A DNA stretch of 64,000 bases from an uncultured Dehalococcoidia bacterium (GTDB lineage Bacteria > Chloroflexota > Dehalococcoidia > Lucifugimonadales > CATQGZ01): the NCBI GenBank assembly GCA_958295685.1, contig OY282365.1, positions 434,001-498,000 on the forward strand, read 5' to 3'. Shown in pieces: positions 32,401 to 41,102 of this stretch (positions within the stretch are counted from its first letter, which is position 1; every line of letters begins with the position of its first letter). A program made the translations under genes and the position numbers. The notes beneath the pieces were generated by a model that had not been told where the DNA came from, searched no databases, and saw only the letters and a list, made by a program, of their open reading frames with translations.

Positions 32401-34202
32401 TGACGGAACGGCAGGGGCTCGACCCGGTCACGCGCAACATCATCAAGAACTACCTGGAGAGCGCCGCCGACACGATGGCGGTGACGGTGGTCAGGACCGC
32501 CCGCTCGCTGGTGGTCAGGGACAACATGGACTTCTCCACGGCGATATTCAACGCGGACGGGGACCAGGTGGCCCAGGGCCTGACGCTGCCCTTCCACATG
32601 GGAGCCATGCAGCCGGCGCTCGACGCGGTGCGGAAGCATTTCGGCGACGACGTGAGGCCCGGCGACATATTCGCCAACAACGACCCCTACGAGGGTGCGA
32701 GCCATCTGCCCGACATCTTCTTGTTCAAGCCCATCTTCGTGAACGAGCTGCTCATGGGGTGGACCTGCGTTATAGCGCACCACACCGACATAGGCGGGAG
32801 GGTCGCCGGAGGCAATGCCTGCGACAACACCGAGATCTACCAGGAGGGCCTCCGTCTGCCGCCGATCAAGCTGTACGAGGAGGGGAGGCTGAACGCCGCC
32901 GTCTGGCGCATCATCGAGAAGAACGTTCGTGTGCCCGACAAGGTCCTGGGGGACATCAGGGCGCAGCTCTCCGCAATTCGCCAGGGGGAGCGGGAGGTGC
33001 TGCGCCTCGTGTCCGACCACGGGCTGGAGAATCTGAAGAACTACATGACCGACATCATCGACTACACGGAGCGGCTCACGAGGGCCGAGATCGAGGGCCT
33101 GCCGGATGGGTCCTGGAGCTTCACGGACTATGTGGACGACGACGGCTTCAGCGACGACCCGATCGCAATCAAGCTCAGGGTGACCATCGAGGGCGACGAG
33201 ATATTGCTGGACTTCACCGGCACGTCGCCTCAGGCCAAGGGGTCGATCAATCCGAACTTCGCGTTCACGAAGTCGGCGGCATACGCGGCGCTCAAGGGCC
33301 TGACCAATCCCGGCATCACGGCCAACGCGGGCTTCTTCCGTCCGATAAAGGTGATTGCGACGCCCGGCAGTTACGTCAATCCCCAGCACCCGGCGCCTGT
33401 GGCGGCGCGCGGCCTGGGCGGGTTCCGCGTGGCGCACACCGTGTTCGGAGCGATGGCTAAGGCGCTGCCCGACAGAGTGCCCGCGGCCTGGGGCGGCGGC
33501 GAGATCGGCGCCAGCTTCGGAGGCTACTACCCTGACGGCAAGGCGTTCGTGTTCCTGGAGTTCAACAACGACGGGCCGCGCGGGGGCGGTCCGTACGCCG
33601 ACGGGGCCGACGGGGCGACCGCGCCCGTCACGAACCAGTCCAACACGCCTATCGAGAGCATCGAGGCCGACCAGCCCCTTCGGATCACCCGCTACAGCTA
33701 CGTCCCCGACAGCGGAGGCGCTGGCGTGTTCAGAGGGGGTCTGGGCGTCATCAGGGAGTACGAGCTGACCGCCGCCGAGGCTTCGGTCCAGATACGCTCC
33801 GACCGCAACAAGTTCCTTCCCTGGGGAGCCCAGGGCGGCAGCCCCGGCAGCCAGACTCACAGCATCCTCAACCCGGACGGTGAGAACAGGGAGCTGCCCT
33901 CGAAGTTCCTGATGGACGTGAAGAGGGGCGACGTCTACCGTTCCGTTCAGGCGGGCGGCGGCGGCTATGGGGACCCGCTGGAGCGGGACCCGGAGGCCGT
34001 CCTGTACGACGTGCTTCAGGAGAAGGTCACGGTCGGGGGCGCCCTGGAGTACGGGGTGGTCGTCTCCGGGGAGCCGCCTGAGGTGGACGTCGAGTCCACC
34101 GGGAAGCTCCGTGACAGGATGCGCCGCGAGCGCGGCCCCCTGACGCTGGAACCCCGAGTGGAGGCTGCTTCCGAGGCTCGGCATCCGGGGGTCGTCCTCT
34201 AG
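32400..34202 (+). CDS. hyuB: Hydantoinase/oxoprolinase subunit B (HyuB)
   Basis: A 600-aa protein beginning DPVTRNIIKNYLESAADTMAVTV, with MDFSTAIFNADGDQVAQG, FANNDPYEGASHLPDI, IAHHTDIGG and FRGGLGVIREYEL, all typical of HyuB. It forms the second half of the ATP-dependent amidohydrolase with HyuA. The coupled TAATG junction indicates equal synthesis. It overlaps the convergent uppP gene by 4 bp. The substrate is unknown; no hydantoin racemase or carbamoylase gene is adjacent. Confidence 0.93.
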   Translation: MTERQGLDPVTRNIIKNYLESAADTMAVTVVRTARSLVVRDNMDFSTAIFNADGDQVAQGLTLPFHMGAMQPALDAVRKHFGDDVRPGDIFANNDPYEGASHLPDIFLFKPIFVNELLMGWTCVIAHHTDIGGRVAGGNACDNTEIYQEGLRLPPIKLYEEGRLNAAVWRIIEKNVRVPDKVLGDIRAQLSAIRQGEREVLRLVSDHGLENLKNYMTDIIDYTERLTRAEIEGLPDGSWSFTDYVDDDGFSDDPIAIKLRVTIEGDEILLDFTGTSPQAKGSINPNFAFTKSAAYAALKGLTNPGITANAGFFRPIKVIATPGSYVNPQHPAPVAARGLGGFRVAHTVFGAMAKALPDRVPAAWGGGEIGASFGGYYPDGKAFVFLEFNNDGPRGGGPYADGADGATAPVTNQSNTPIESIEADQPLRITRYSYVPDSGGAGVFRGGLGVIREYELTAAEASVQIRSDRNKFLPWGAQGGSPGSQTHSILNPDGENRELPSKFLMDVKRGDVYRSVQAGGGGYGDPLERDPEAVLYDVLQEKVTVGGALEYGVVVSGEPPEVDVESTGKLRDRMRRERGPLTLEPRVEAASEARHPGVVL

Positions 34203-34984
34203 CCGAGGGTCTGCCATAGCGCCCCGGCTGTGATGGCGGCGCCTGCTACGAGGACGAAAGCAGCGAAGTTGATTCGCTCCGCGGCAGCTACCAGCGCGTT
34301 GATCGTCAGCAGGCCGGCGCAGAACGCTATCGCTGCGGCGACGAGGGCCTCGGTGGAGATCGTGAAGCCCTCGCGGAGGCCCGCGAACGCGGCGGCTCCC
34401 AGGCTGGCGGGCACGCTCATCAGGAAGCTGAGGACGAGCGCCTCGCGCCGGTCGATGCCGCGATAGAGTAGGGCGGCGACGGTCAGGCCTGAGCGGCTCA
34501 GGCCTGGAATGGCGGCCAGCCCCTGGGCAACACCTGTCAGGAGGCCGTCGCGCAGGCTCAGGTCTTTGCGGCCGCGTGCGCCGTCCGAGGGCCGCGCCAA
34601 CTGAAGGCAGCCGGTGAGCAGCAGAGCGGCTCCGACGACGATCATGGCCGCTGCGCCCGCCCTTTCCGAGAGATCGGTCAGGTAGAGGAGCAGCGGCAGC
34701 CCGACCGCGCCGCTGACCAGCGTGGATACGAGGAGGAAGGCCGTAAGCGGGGATGGCCTGGTTGGGCGGGCGAGGGCGTCCCTGACGACGCGCGCGGCCT
34801 CCTTCCGGAAGGCGACGAGCACCGAGGGCACTGTGCCGACGTGGAGCCAGAGCGAGTAGCCTATGCCCTCCGGGATGCCGCCGTCGGAGACGAGGGAGTG
34901 TACCGCTACGATGGCGCCCTGGGAACTGACGGGGAGCCACTCCAGGGCGCCCTGAAGGAGGCCCAGGATTATGGCCGTCTCCAC
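34199..34984 (-). CDS. uppP: Undecaprenyl-diphosphate phosphatase UppP/BacA
   Basis: A 261-aa polytopic membrane protein. GLLQGALEWLPVSSQGAIV and AAIPGLSRSGLTVAALL are the two BacA active-site segments, with the catalytic Glu/Ser and Arg/Ser in place. It removes a phosphate from undecaprenyl diphosphate to recycle the wall lipid carrier. The GTG start at 34984 reads METAIILGLLQG. The upstream 820 bp on this strand contain promoter-array element E3 pointing at this gene. Confidence 0.92.
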   Translation of the reverse strand: METAIILGLLQGALEWLPVSSQGAIVAVHSLVSDGGIPEGIGYSLWLHVGTVPSVLVAFRKEAARVVRDALARPTRPSPLTAFLLVSTLVSGAVGLPLLLYLTDLSERAGAAAMIVVGAALLLTGCLQLARPSDGARGRKDLSLRDGLLTGVAQGLAAIPGLSRSGLTVAALLYRGIDRREALVLSFLMSVPASLGAAAFAGLREGFTISTEALVAAAIAFCAGLLTINALVAAAERINFAAFVLVAGAAITAGALWQTLG

Positions 34985-35137
34985 TTAGCGCCGCTCCTGG
35001 GTCGACAGGGCAATCGCATCTGAGGACTTGGGGGATCGGTTCTCACCGAAAGACGCTGCGGGTTGGCGCGGTCTGTCTGATCTTATACCTTGGGGGCGAG
35101 TTGGGCCGGGCCCGCTCCAGACGGGCCTGGGGGGATG

Positions 35138-35395
35138 TTTTTTTGCCGAAAGTGTCGGATTTTCGGGTATTCCGTAGCTGAGAGGGCCGATTTTGGCCGA
35201 CAGAATCCGACACTTGCCCGACGGTTTTCCGACACTTTTCCGACACTTTTCCGACACTTTCCGACACTTATCCGACACTTATGCGACACCTATGCGACAG
35301 GCCCATATGGGCGCTCGGGGAGTGCTGCGGGCGGTTTGTGGAGAGAAGTGGCCGTGTCATGAGGATACTCTAGCACAGCGGTTCGGGGTCGTCAA
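35138..35395 (-). repeat. Promoter-array element E3 (GTGTCGG subtype)
   Basis: Minus-strand order: promoter; ATG at the predicted +1 (35358-35360) opening a 30-codon frame that ends at 35268; about ten units of 10-11 bp (plus-strand unit CCGACACTTAT, 35197-35303); CAGCTACGGAAT; an inverted unit CCGACAC; and TTTCGGCAAAAAAA. It points to uppP. The interval 34985-35137 contains GGGCAATCGCATCTGAG (about 35010), which is also found at 52251 beside E4, and nothing else I can support. Confidence 0.8.
35367..35395 (-). promoter_or_regulatory. Sigma70-type promoter of E3
   Basis: On the minus strand: TTGACG (35390-35395), 17-bp spacer, TAGAGT (35367-35372), then six bases and ATG at 35360. Same geometry as the other three elements. 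Confidence 0.65.
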
Positions 35396-35403
35396 GGGCT
35401 GGG

Positions 35404-35484
35404 CCAGGATTCTCAGGATTGGAGGATTGACAGGATGGGGAGGTGCGGGCGATTCACGAGTCTCCCTACACGTTGGGGTGGCTG
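35404..35484. repeat. Diverged inverted copy of the 22.6-kb 88-bp repeat
   Basis: Reads CAGGATTCTCAGGATTGGAG through GGGCGATTCACGAG to CTACACGTTGGGG, the reverse complement of the repeats at 22593-22792 with scattered changes. It flanks the E3 promoter just as those flank the E2 promoter. The rest of the gap to 35677 shows nothing I can support. Confidence 0.75.
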
Positions 35485-35654
35485 TTGATCTGGGACGCGC
35501 TGTTACCTAAGGAGGGGATTGAGCGAGTGGTAGAACCTCTCATGGATGGGTCTGGGTGCTCCTACTAGGGCGCCACTCTCGATCATGCACTGGTATTGGA
35601 GTCATGGCATGGTCGTGGCAGCACACTAGGCGGGCGTTCTGACGTTCCAGCGAG

Positions 35655-35750
35655 TGGCACGAGAAGCCTTCGCACTCCAAGAAGCAGTCTCCCAACCCGC
35701 TCGTCTGAATTAGGCGGGGAATTTGAACACCTTCCCAGGTTGACACTGGT
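35655..35750. repeat. Diverged copy of the sequence next to the CRISPR array
   Basis: The core AAGAAGCAGTCTCC, CCGCTCGTCTGA and GGCGGGGAATT aligns with AGGAAGCAGTCCCC, CCGCTCGTCCGA and GATGGGGGATT at 6770-6815; I judge by eye roughly three of four bases identical over about 60-70 bases. Both copies precede a defence locus. No frame is conserved well enough to call a gene. Confidence 0.45.
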
Positions 35751-35805
35751 AGTCCATACTCGTATCCTTGACTGAGGATGAGCAGCACAGTTGGAGTTGA
35801 TTGTA

Positions 35806-36870
35806 ATGATCATCACCACGCCTGATGCGAAGTTTCGTTTAGAAGAATATCTGAAGACATCACGCCAGTCGCCGATGTTTGTAGTCGGGGATGCGTTGCG
35901 TGTGTTGCAACAGTTCCCGTCTGATACATTCAATTGCTGTATGACGAGTCCTCCGTACTGGGGTAAGCGTGAGTACAGCGACGGTGGTATCGGCTTGGAG
36001 GCCGATTATCTCGACTTCGTGGACAACCTGACTGCGGTCTTCTCCGAGGTGAAGCGTGTCCTCAAGTCTACAGGCTCCTTCTGGCTTAATATAGGTGATA
36101 CTTATGTGCAGAAGAGTCTGCTTGGCATCCCGTGGCGCGTTGCTATTGACTTAATCGATACACAAGGATGGATACTCAGAAATAGTGTGATATGGAACAA
36201 AATCAAAGGTGCACCTGACAACACTCATGACCGTCTACGTAATGTCCATGAAACTGTGTTTCACTTTGTCAAGTCGCCGAAAGGATACTACTATAATACT
36301 GACTTAATTAGGAGTACACCTAAGACTACGAAGGTTATCAACGGCTCCATAGTAACGGCTAGTGGCGTCCGAGGTGTTCGCTACAAACGCCAGATTCAGT
36401 TGTCGACCGAACTTAGTGAACCTGAGAAGGAGTCTGCCCTCCATGCGTTGGACGACATGCTAACCTCAATTGAGCGTGGCGAGTTGGCGGATTTCCGAAT
36501 GATTATCCGAGGACAGCAGAGAGTGACACATTCTGACTCAGAAAGAATATCGGGACGTGCCAAGGAATTGCAAGATAAAGGTTACTATTTCCTCAAGTAC
36601 AATCCGAATGGAAGCAAGCCATCCGATGTGTGGGATATCTTGCCAGAGGACACACAGAACCGACAAGTCCACTTTGCCCCCTTTCCAGAAGATCTTTGTA
36701 GGATACCCCTTCTGGCGACTTCACCGCCAGAAGGGCTTGTCCTGGACCCTTTCTGTGGTACTGGCACTACTATGTTAGTTGCGAGCCGTCTGGGGAGAAA
36801 GTCCGTTGGGATAGATGTATCGCTTGAGTACCTGGAATTGGCGCATCGAAGAACGGCCACATTACTATGA
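35806..36870 (+). CDS. Site-specific DNA methyltransferase (N4-cytosine/N6-adenine type)
   Basis: A 354-aa beta-class permuted methyltransferase. The catalytic motif TSPPYW (47-52) is early and the SAM-binding DPFCGTGTT (about 313) is late. SPPY with Ser first favours N4-cytosine methylation. It would protect the site cut by the nuclease encoded directly downstream (ATGA overlap). The ATG at 35806 follows GGAG; a TTG at 35791 is an alternative. The gene is clearly more AT-rich than the genome average here, suggesting recent acquisition. Confidence 0.9.
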   Translation: MIITTPDAKFRLEEYLKTSRQSPMFVVGDALRVLQQFPSDTFNCCMTSPPYWGKREYSDGGIGLEADYLDFVDNLTAVFSEVKRVLKSTGSFWLNIGDTYVQKSLLGIPWRVAIDLIDTQGWILRNSVIWNKIKGAPDNTHDRLRNVHETVFHFVKSPKGYYYNTDLIRSTPKTTKVINGSIVTASGVRGVRYKRQIQLSTELSEPEKESALHALDDMLTSIERGELADFRMIIRGQQRVTHSDSERISGRAKELQDKGYYFLKYNPNGSKPSDVWDILPEDTQNRQVHFAPFPEDLCRIPLLATSPPEGLVLDPFCGTGTTMLVASRLGRKSVGIDVSLEYLELAHRRTATLL

Positions 36871-37709
36871 CTGACATACTTGAGATCTTCGGTGAATCCA
36901 CGTTAGACAACGTCGATTGGAGATCTCTTGTAGAGCGACAAGGGTGTCCATTTCTTAATGGTAAGTGTATCAAAGTCAGGAAAAGTGAGCCTGACATTTC
37001 CATCGGCACATGCTCAGTATCCTATAGTCGGAGCAAACAGCCAGTAGTGATTTGTCCTCTTCGTCTACTCGAAAAGAGGAAAATATTCGTTGATAGCCTG
37101 CATTTGCTACTGTCTCATGAACCAGGAAACGAGCTACATATCGTGCCTGAAGTTTCCGTTCCTGGAGGAAGTGTAGATTATTTCCTCGTGTCGGTAAGGT
37201 CCTCTAAGGTTGTGGATTTTGTGGGAATCGAATTACAGACTATCGATACTACTGGCACAGTTTGGCCTACTCGACAACGATTTCTCAGTGATGTTGGGGC
37301 AGCGGATATCAAAGAAGAGAGAGGACTTGATCGTGCTTATGGCATGAATTGGAAAATGACTGCGAAGACAACACTAGTTCAGTTACACCACAAGATTCAG
37401 ACGTTTGAGTCTATGAACCGGCACTTGATTCTAGTGACGCAGGATGTTCTATTGGATTACTTAGAGAAGAACTTTGAATTTGGTCATGTGAGCGATGCAA
37501 AGCGTGGAGATTCAATGCAATTTCACGCATATAAATTTGGACAACAGGGCGGGAAATATTCAATCAGACTCGTGTCTCGCTTGAGTACTGATTCAGAAGG
37601 GGTAGGAACTTGCCTAGGGCTCAAGGCGGAGCCTAAGGTTGAGTTTGGACGCATTGTTGCACTGATTGAGAAGAAACTCTCCAGTGGCACTCTTTTTGAG
37701 ATTTGCTAG
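36867..37709 (+). CDS. NotI-family type II restriction endonuclease
   Basis: A 280-aa protein. Four cysteines at 27, 34, 49 and 63 (GCPFLNGKC, IGTCS, VICPL) match the iron-Cys4 site of NotI. The core VDYFLVSV (D104) and GIELQ (E122, Q124) gives a PD-(D/E)xK nuclease with the E-x-Q variant seen in NotI. NotI cuts an 8-bp GC site; whether specificity is shared is unknown. Its start overlaps the methyltransferase stop (ATGA), so the pair is a standard type II system. Low GC like its partner. Confidence 0.85.
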   Translation: MTDILEIFGESTLDNVDWRSLVERQGCPFLNGKCIKVRKSEPDISIGTCSVSYSRSKQPVVICPLRLLEKRKIFVDSLHLLLSHEPGNELHIVPEVSVPGGSVDYFLVSVRSSKVVDFVGIELQTIDTTGTVWPTRQRFLSDVGAADIKEERGLDRAYGMNWKMTAKTTLVQLHHKIQTFESMNRHLILVTQDVLLDYLEKNFEFGHVSDAKRGDSMQFHAYKFGQQGGKYSIRLVSRLSTDSEGVGTCLGLKAEPKVEFGRIVALIEKKLSSGTLFEIC

Positions 37710-38029
37710 GGTGTGTCAACGGAATTCGTAGTGGCTGAGGACCGGGAAATGCAGTTGCTGCTGGATGGCCAGCATTGGTGAAGCAAGCCAGAAGCCTGTC
37801 AGAAGACGGACAGGCCAGCCTTGGGGAACTGCTCGGTCTTCATGTCGTAAGTTCGGAGCAACCAGGAAGAGGAATCTGAAAGTGTCTGCCATAAGGCCCC
37901 GTTGCGGCTTCATGTCCGAACGAAGCTACAGGTGCAGAATGACAGAAGGGGTGACACTCGGTGCTGTGCCGAATAATTGCCACAGCACAATGTCATGGAG
38001 TTCGTGCGGCTGCCGGCCTGCTCCGGCGG
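37710..38029. other. Intergenic stretch with a DUF262-like remnant
   Basis: No intact gene is seen. At 37751-37775, CAGTTGCTGCTGGATGGCCA continues to GCA and reads QLLLDGQ, nearly identical in bases to the DGQQR region of the DUF262 gene at 26580, then runs into a stop. It may be a scrap of a second such gene. The rest shows no feature I can support. Confidence 0.4.
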
Positions 38030-38059
38030 TTGTATGGCCGTATGGCTCGGTGCTATATT
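38030..38059 (+). promoter_or_regulatory. Predicted promoter of the glx genes
   Basis: TTGTAT (38030-38035), 18-bp spacer, TATATT (38054-38059). The predicted start is about 38066, 16 nt before the GlxB ATG, leaving room for the purine-rich GAGGTTGAGCGAG. Confidence 0.55.
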
Positions 38060-38081
38060 AGCCACGCGAGGTTGAGCGAGT

Positions 38082-38996
38082 ATGTGCGGCATCAGCGGGA
38101 TATTACACAAGAACAGTTCCTCGGAGCGGCCTGCGGCGGTGGGCGCGGAGCTGGTCGGGATGTTGGAGTCGATGACCCACCGGGGCAGGGACTCCAGCGG
38201 TCTGACCGTGGCGGGGCAGTCGGCGGCAGGCGGCCTGATCGTCCGAGTCTGGACGGACGACAGGGCGGGCGCCGCGGACGTTCTGGCAAGGGCGGAGGAG
38301 ACCGTGCGCCGCGCCGGCGGCGTCATAGTGGACAGGGCATTGCGAGGGGAGTTCCTGCGGCTCGTGGTCAACTATGAGGGAGACGTTCGGAGGCTGGCGG
38401 AGGACCTGCTGAGGACGGAGGGCGTCGAGATTCACAGCATCGGCGAGGCGTCTGAGGTCGTCAAGGATGTCGGCACGCCCGCGGAGGTGGACGGCCGACA
38501 CGGTGTGGGGCGGCTGTCGGGCACGCACGGGATCGGCCACGTTCGGATGGCCACGGAGAGCAGGGTGGACATCAGCCACGCGCACCCGTTCTGGGCCTAC
38601 CCGTTCCCGGACGTGACCGTGGTACACAATGGTCAGCTCACGAATTATCACAAGCTGAAGAGGGCCTACGAGGACCGCGGCCATCGGTTTCAGACGGAGA
38701 ACGACTCGGAGATCATCGCCGTCTATCTGGCGGACAGGCTTGCCAGCGGCGCGACCTTGGGCTGCGCGCTGGAGAGTTCGCTGGACGATCTGGACGGCAC
38801 CTTTACGTATCTGGTATCGACCAAGGACGGCATGGGCTGCGCGAAGGATCGGTGGTCGGCGAAGCCGCTGGTGACCATGGAGACGGACGAGGTGGTGGCG
38901 GTGGCCTCGGAGGAGGTGGCTCTGCGCCGGGTCTTCTCGGACGAGATCGCCAGGCGCGAGCCCCAGCAGAGCGAGGTCATGACCTGGTTACTTTAG
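38082..38996 (+). CDS. Class II glutamine amidotransferase (GlxB-like)
   Basis: A 304-aa protein with MCGISG at the start; Cys2 becomes the N-terminal nucleophile. HRGRDSSG, GIGHVRMATESRVDISHAHPF and VVHNGQLTNYHKLK are the Ntn-amidotransferase substrate and ammonia-channel motifs. It should release ammonia from glutamine for the GltB-like subunits that follow. Gene order B-C-D matches glutamate-synthase-like sets in methylamine (N-methylglutamate) metabolism, where these proteins form N-methylglutamate synthase. No glxA or N-methylglutamate dehydrogenase is seen here. Confidence 0.85.
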   Translation: MCGISGILHKNSSSERPAAVGAELVGMLESMTHRGRDSSGLTVAGQSAAGGLIVRVWTDDRAGAADVLARAEETVRRAGGVIVDRALRGEFLRLVVNYEGDVRRLAEDLLRTEGVEIHSIGEASEVVKDVGTPAEVDGRHGVGRLSGTHGIGHVRMATESRVDISHAHPFWAYPFPDVTVVHNGQLTNYHKLKRAYEDRGHRFQTENDSEIIAVYLADRLASGATLGCALESSLDDLDGTFTYLVSTKDGMGCAKDRWSAKPLVTMETDEVVAVASEEVALRRVFSDEIARREPQQSEVMTWLL

Positions 38997-39667
38997 ACGC
39001 GGGCGCGCTCACTGTCCGGGAGTTGAACCGTCGGCTCAAGGATCTGGCGTCCGAGGGCGCGGACGTCACCGTCGTGAACCCTGGGGCGCGCCACAACACG
39101 GCCGTGGGGTTGCTGCATCCCTGCAAGATAGACATCAGGGGGAGCGTCGGGTACTACTCGGCGAGCCTGATGGACGGTCCCGAGGTCACGATTGACGGGA
39201 ACGCGGGCTGGGGGCTCGGCGAGAACATGATGAGCGGCAGGATCGTTCTGTCCAGGGACGCTGGGGCGTCGGCGGCCTCGACCATCAGGGGAGGCGAGGT
39301 GTTCGTGGGCGGCAACGCGGGCGCGAGGGCGGGGATCTCGATGAAGGGCGGCACGCTGGTGGTGAGGGGCAGCGCGGGCTTCCTGACGGGGTTCATGATG
39401 CAGAAGGGCAGGATTATCGTGTGCGGGGACGTGGGGGAGGCTGTCGGGGATTCTATGTACGAGGGTGTGATCTACGTCGCGGGCAGCATCGGCTCTCTGG
39501 GCAACGACGCGGTGCTGGAGGATGTCAGTGAGGACGAGCTTCTGGATGTGTGGGGCACGCTGGAGAGCTACGGCGTCGAGGAGCGTCCTGTGTTCGCCAA
39601 GATCGTTTCCGGCAGGAGGCTGTACCACCTCGATTCGCTGGAGCGGCTCGAGAAGTCCGCTATCTGA
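38984..39667 (+). CDS. GXGXG (GltB C-terminal-like) protein, GlxC-like
   Basis: About 227 aa. Repeating G-x-x-G turns (MSGRIVLSRDAG, IRGGEVFVGGNAGARAG, MKGGTLVVRGSAGFLTG) form the right-handed beta-helix of the glutamate synthase alpha C-terminal domain. The start is unclear: no ATG or GTG lies near the expected N-terminus. The best candidate is CTG at 38984 (LVTLDAGALTVRELNRR) preceded by GCGAGG. A frameshift joining it to the GlxB frame, which overlaps to 38996, is the alternative. It bridges the amidotransferase and the FMN subunit. Confidence 0.75.
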   Translation: MVTLDAGALTVRELNRRLKDLASEGADVTVVNPGARHNTAVGLLHPCKIDIRGSVGYYSASLMDGPEVTIDGNAGWGLGENMMSGRIVLSRDAGASAASTIRGGEVFVGGNAGARAGISMKGGTLVVRGSAGFLTGFMMQKGRIIVCGDVGEAVGDSMYEGVIYVAGSIGSLGNDAVLEDVSEDELLDVWGTLESYGVEERPVFAKIVSGRRLYHLDSLERLEKSAI

Positions 39668-39707
39668 GCTCTGACGCGCTCCGCGTAACCATCCGGGGAG
39701 GATGCCG

Positions 39708-41009
39708 ATGGTGATGCCGAACAGCCAGGTCTGGTCTCCGTGGGTGATAGACGACATCCACGCCAAGGCGGAGCTCGGCCGCTACCGCATCCGAGGCTTC
39801 TCCACGTTCCAGAAGGTGACCCACTTCGACGATCTGACATTTCTGTCCACTGGGCTGACGCGCTTCCCGCTGGAAGGGTATAAGGAGAGGTGCAGCACGC
39901 GGACGGTGCTGGGCGCCCGCTACGCGGAGAACCCTCTGGCGCTGGATACGCCGATATACATCACGGGCATGAGCTACGGCGCGCTGTCGGCCAACGCGAA
40001 GACGGCGCTGGGCAGGGCGGCCACGCTGACCGGCACGGCGAGCTGCACCGGCGACGGCGGAATGCTCGACCGTGAGCGGGAGGCGTCGGAGAAGCTAATC
40101 TACCAGGTGCTGCCGTCGAGGTACGGCTTCGATCCGCGCCACCTGGCGCAGGCGCAGGCGATCGAGATCGTGGTCGGGCAGGGCGCGAAGCCCGGCACAG
40201 GCGGTATGCTGATGGGTGTGAAGGTGCTGGATGAGATCGCCGAGATGCGCGATCTGCCTACGGGCATCGATCAGCGGAGCCCGGCGCGGCATCCAGACTG
40301 GCTGGGGCCGGATGACCTGGCGATAAAGATCGAGCAGCTGCGGGAGGCGACGGACTGGTCGGTGCCGGTTCACGTGAAGCTGGGGGCGTGCAGGGTGGCC
40401 GACGACGTGAAGCTGGCGGCGAAGGCCGGGGCGGACGCCGTCGTGATAGACAGCATGGTGGCGGGAACGGGCGCGTCGGCAGAGGTGCTCCTGGACCACA
40501 GCGGGATCCCGACGGTGCCGGCCATCGTGATGGCTAGGGAGGCTCTGAGGGAGCTGGGGCTGTATGGGAAGGTGAGCCTGATCGTGTCGGGCGGCATCCG
40601 CAGCGGGGCGGACGCGGCGAAGGCGCTGGCCCTGGGGGCGGACGCCGTGGCCATCGGGATCGCGGCCCTGATTGCCCTGAACTGCAACAGGGAGATACCG
40701 GGGAGCGACTTCATGGCCGAGGTGGGGGTCCCGGCCGGCCGGTGCCACCACTGCCAGACTGGAAGGTGCCCTGTGGGGATCACGACCCAGGACCCCGACC
40801 TGATGAGCCGCCTAGACCCTGACGAGGGGGCGGAGCGTGTGGCCAACTTCATCAACTCGATGACGATGGAGATGGCGCTCCTGACGAGGTCGCTAGGCAA
40901 GAGCGACGTCCACAGCCTGGAGCCGGAAGACCTGGCGGCGCTGACGGTAGAGGCGTCTGCCATGTCGCGGATTCCGCTGGCCGGCACCAACAAGGTCTTC
41001 GGGGACTAG
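39708..41009 (+). CDS. FMN-binding glutamate synthase-like protein (GlxD/GltB central domain)
   Basis: A 433-aa TIM-barrel protein. YITGMSYGALSANAKTALGRAA, GDGGM, GQGAKPGTGGML, IVSGGIRSGADAAKALALGADAV and a cysteine set CHHCQTGRCPVG (about 345-355) for a [3Fe-4S] cluster are typical of the GltB synthase domain. It would add ammonia from the GlxB-like subunit to 2-oxoglutarate, or use methylamine. The ATG at 39708 is preferred to 39702 because GGGGAG lies at a proper distance from it. Confidence 0.9.
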   Translation: MVMPNSQVWSPWVIDDIHAKAELGRYRIRGFSTFQKVTHFDDLTFLSTGLTRFPLEGYKERCSTRTVLGARYAENPLALDTPIYITGMSYGALSANAKTALGRAATLTGTASCTGDGGMLDREREASEKLIYQVLPSRYGFDPRHLAQAQAIEIVVGQGAKPGTGGMLMGVKVLDEIAEMRDLPTGIDQRSPARHPDWLGPDDLAIKIEQLREATDWSVPVHVKLGACRVADDVKLAAKAGADAVVIDSMVAGTGASAEVLLDHSGIPTVPAIVMAREALRELGLYGKVSLIVSGGIRSGADAAKALALGADAVAIGIAALIALNCNREIPGSDFMAEVGVPAGRCHHCQTGRCPVGITTQDPDLMSRLDPDEGAERVANFINSMTMEMALLTRSLGKSDVHSLEPEDLAALTVEASAMSRIPLAGTNKVFGD

Positions 41010-41102
41010 GGCCGAGTGCCCCGTTCCCCATTTGCTCAGATTACTCAGGGGTTCGTCGATTCGGTCTTGCTGCGTTCCGCTTGAGTGAGGGATGATGCCT
41101 TG

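Noticed and set aside
32088..34940. 950-codon minus-strand open frame opposite hyuA/hyuB
   Set aside because: Low-complexity Arg/Pro/Gly-rich translation without motifs; both sense genes are well supported.
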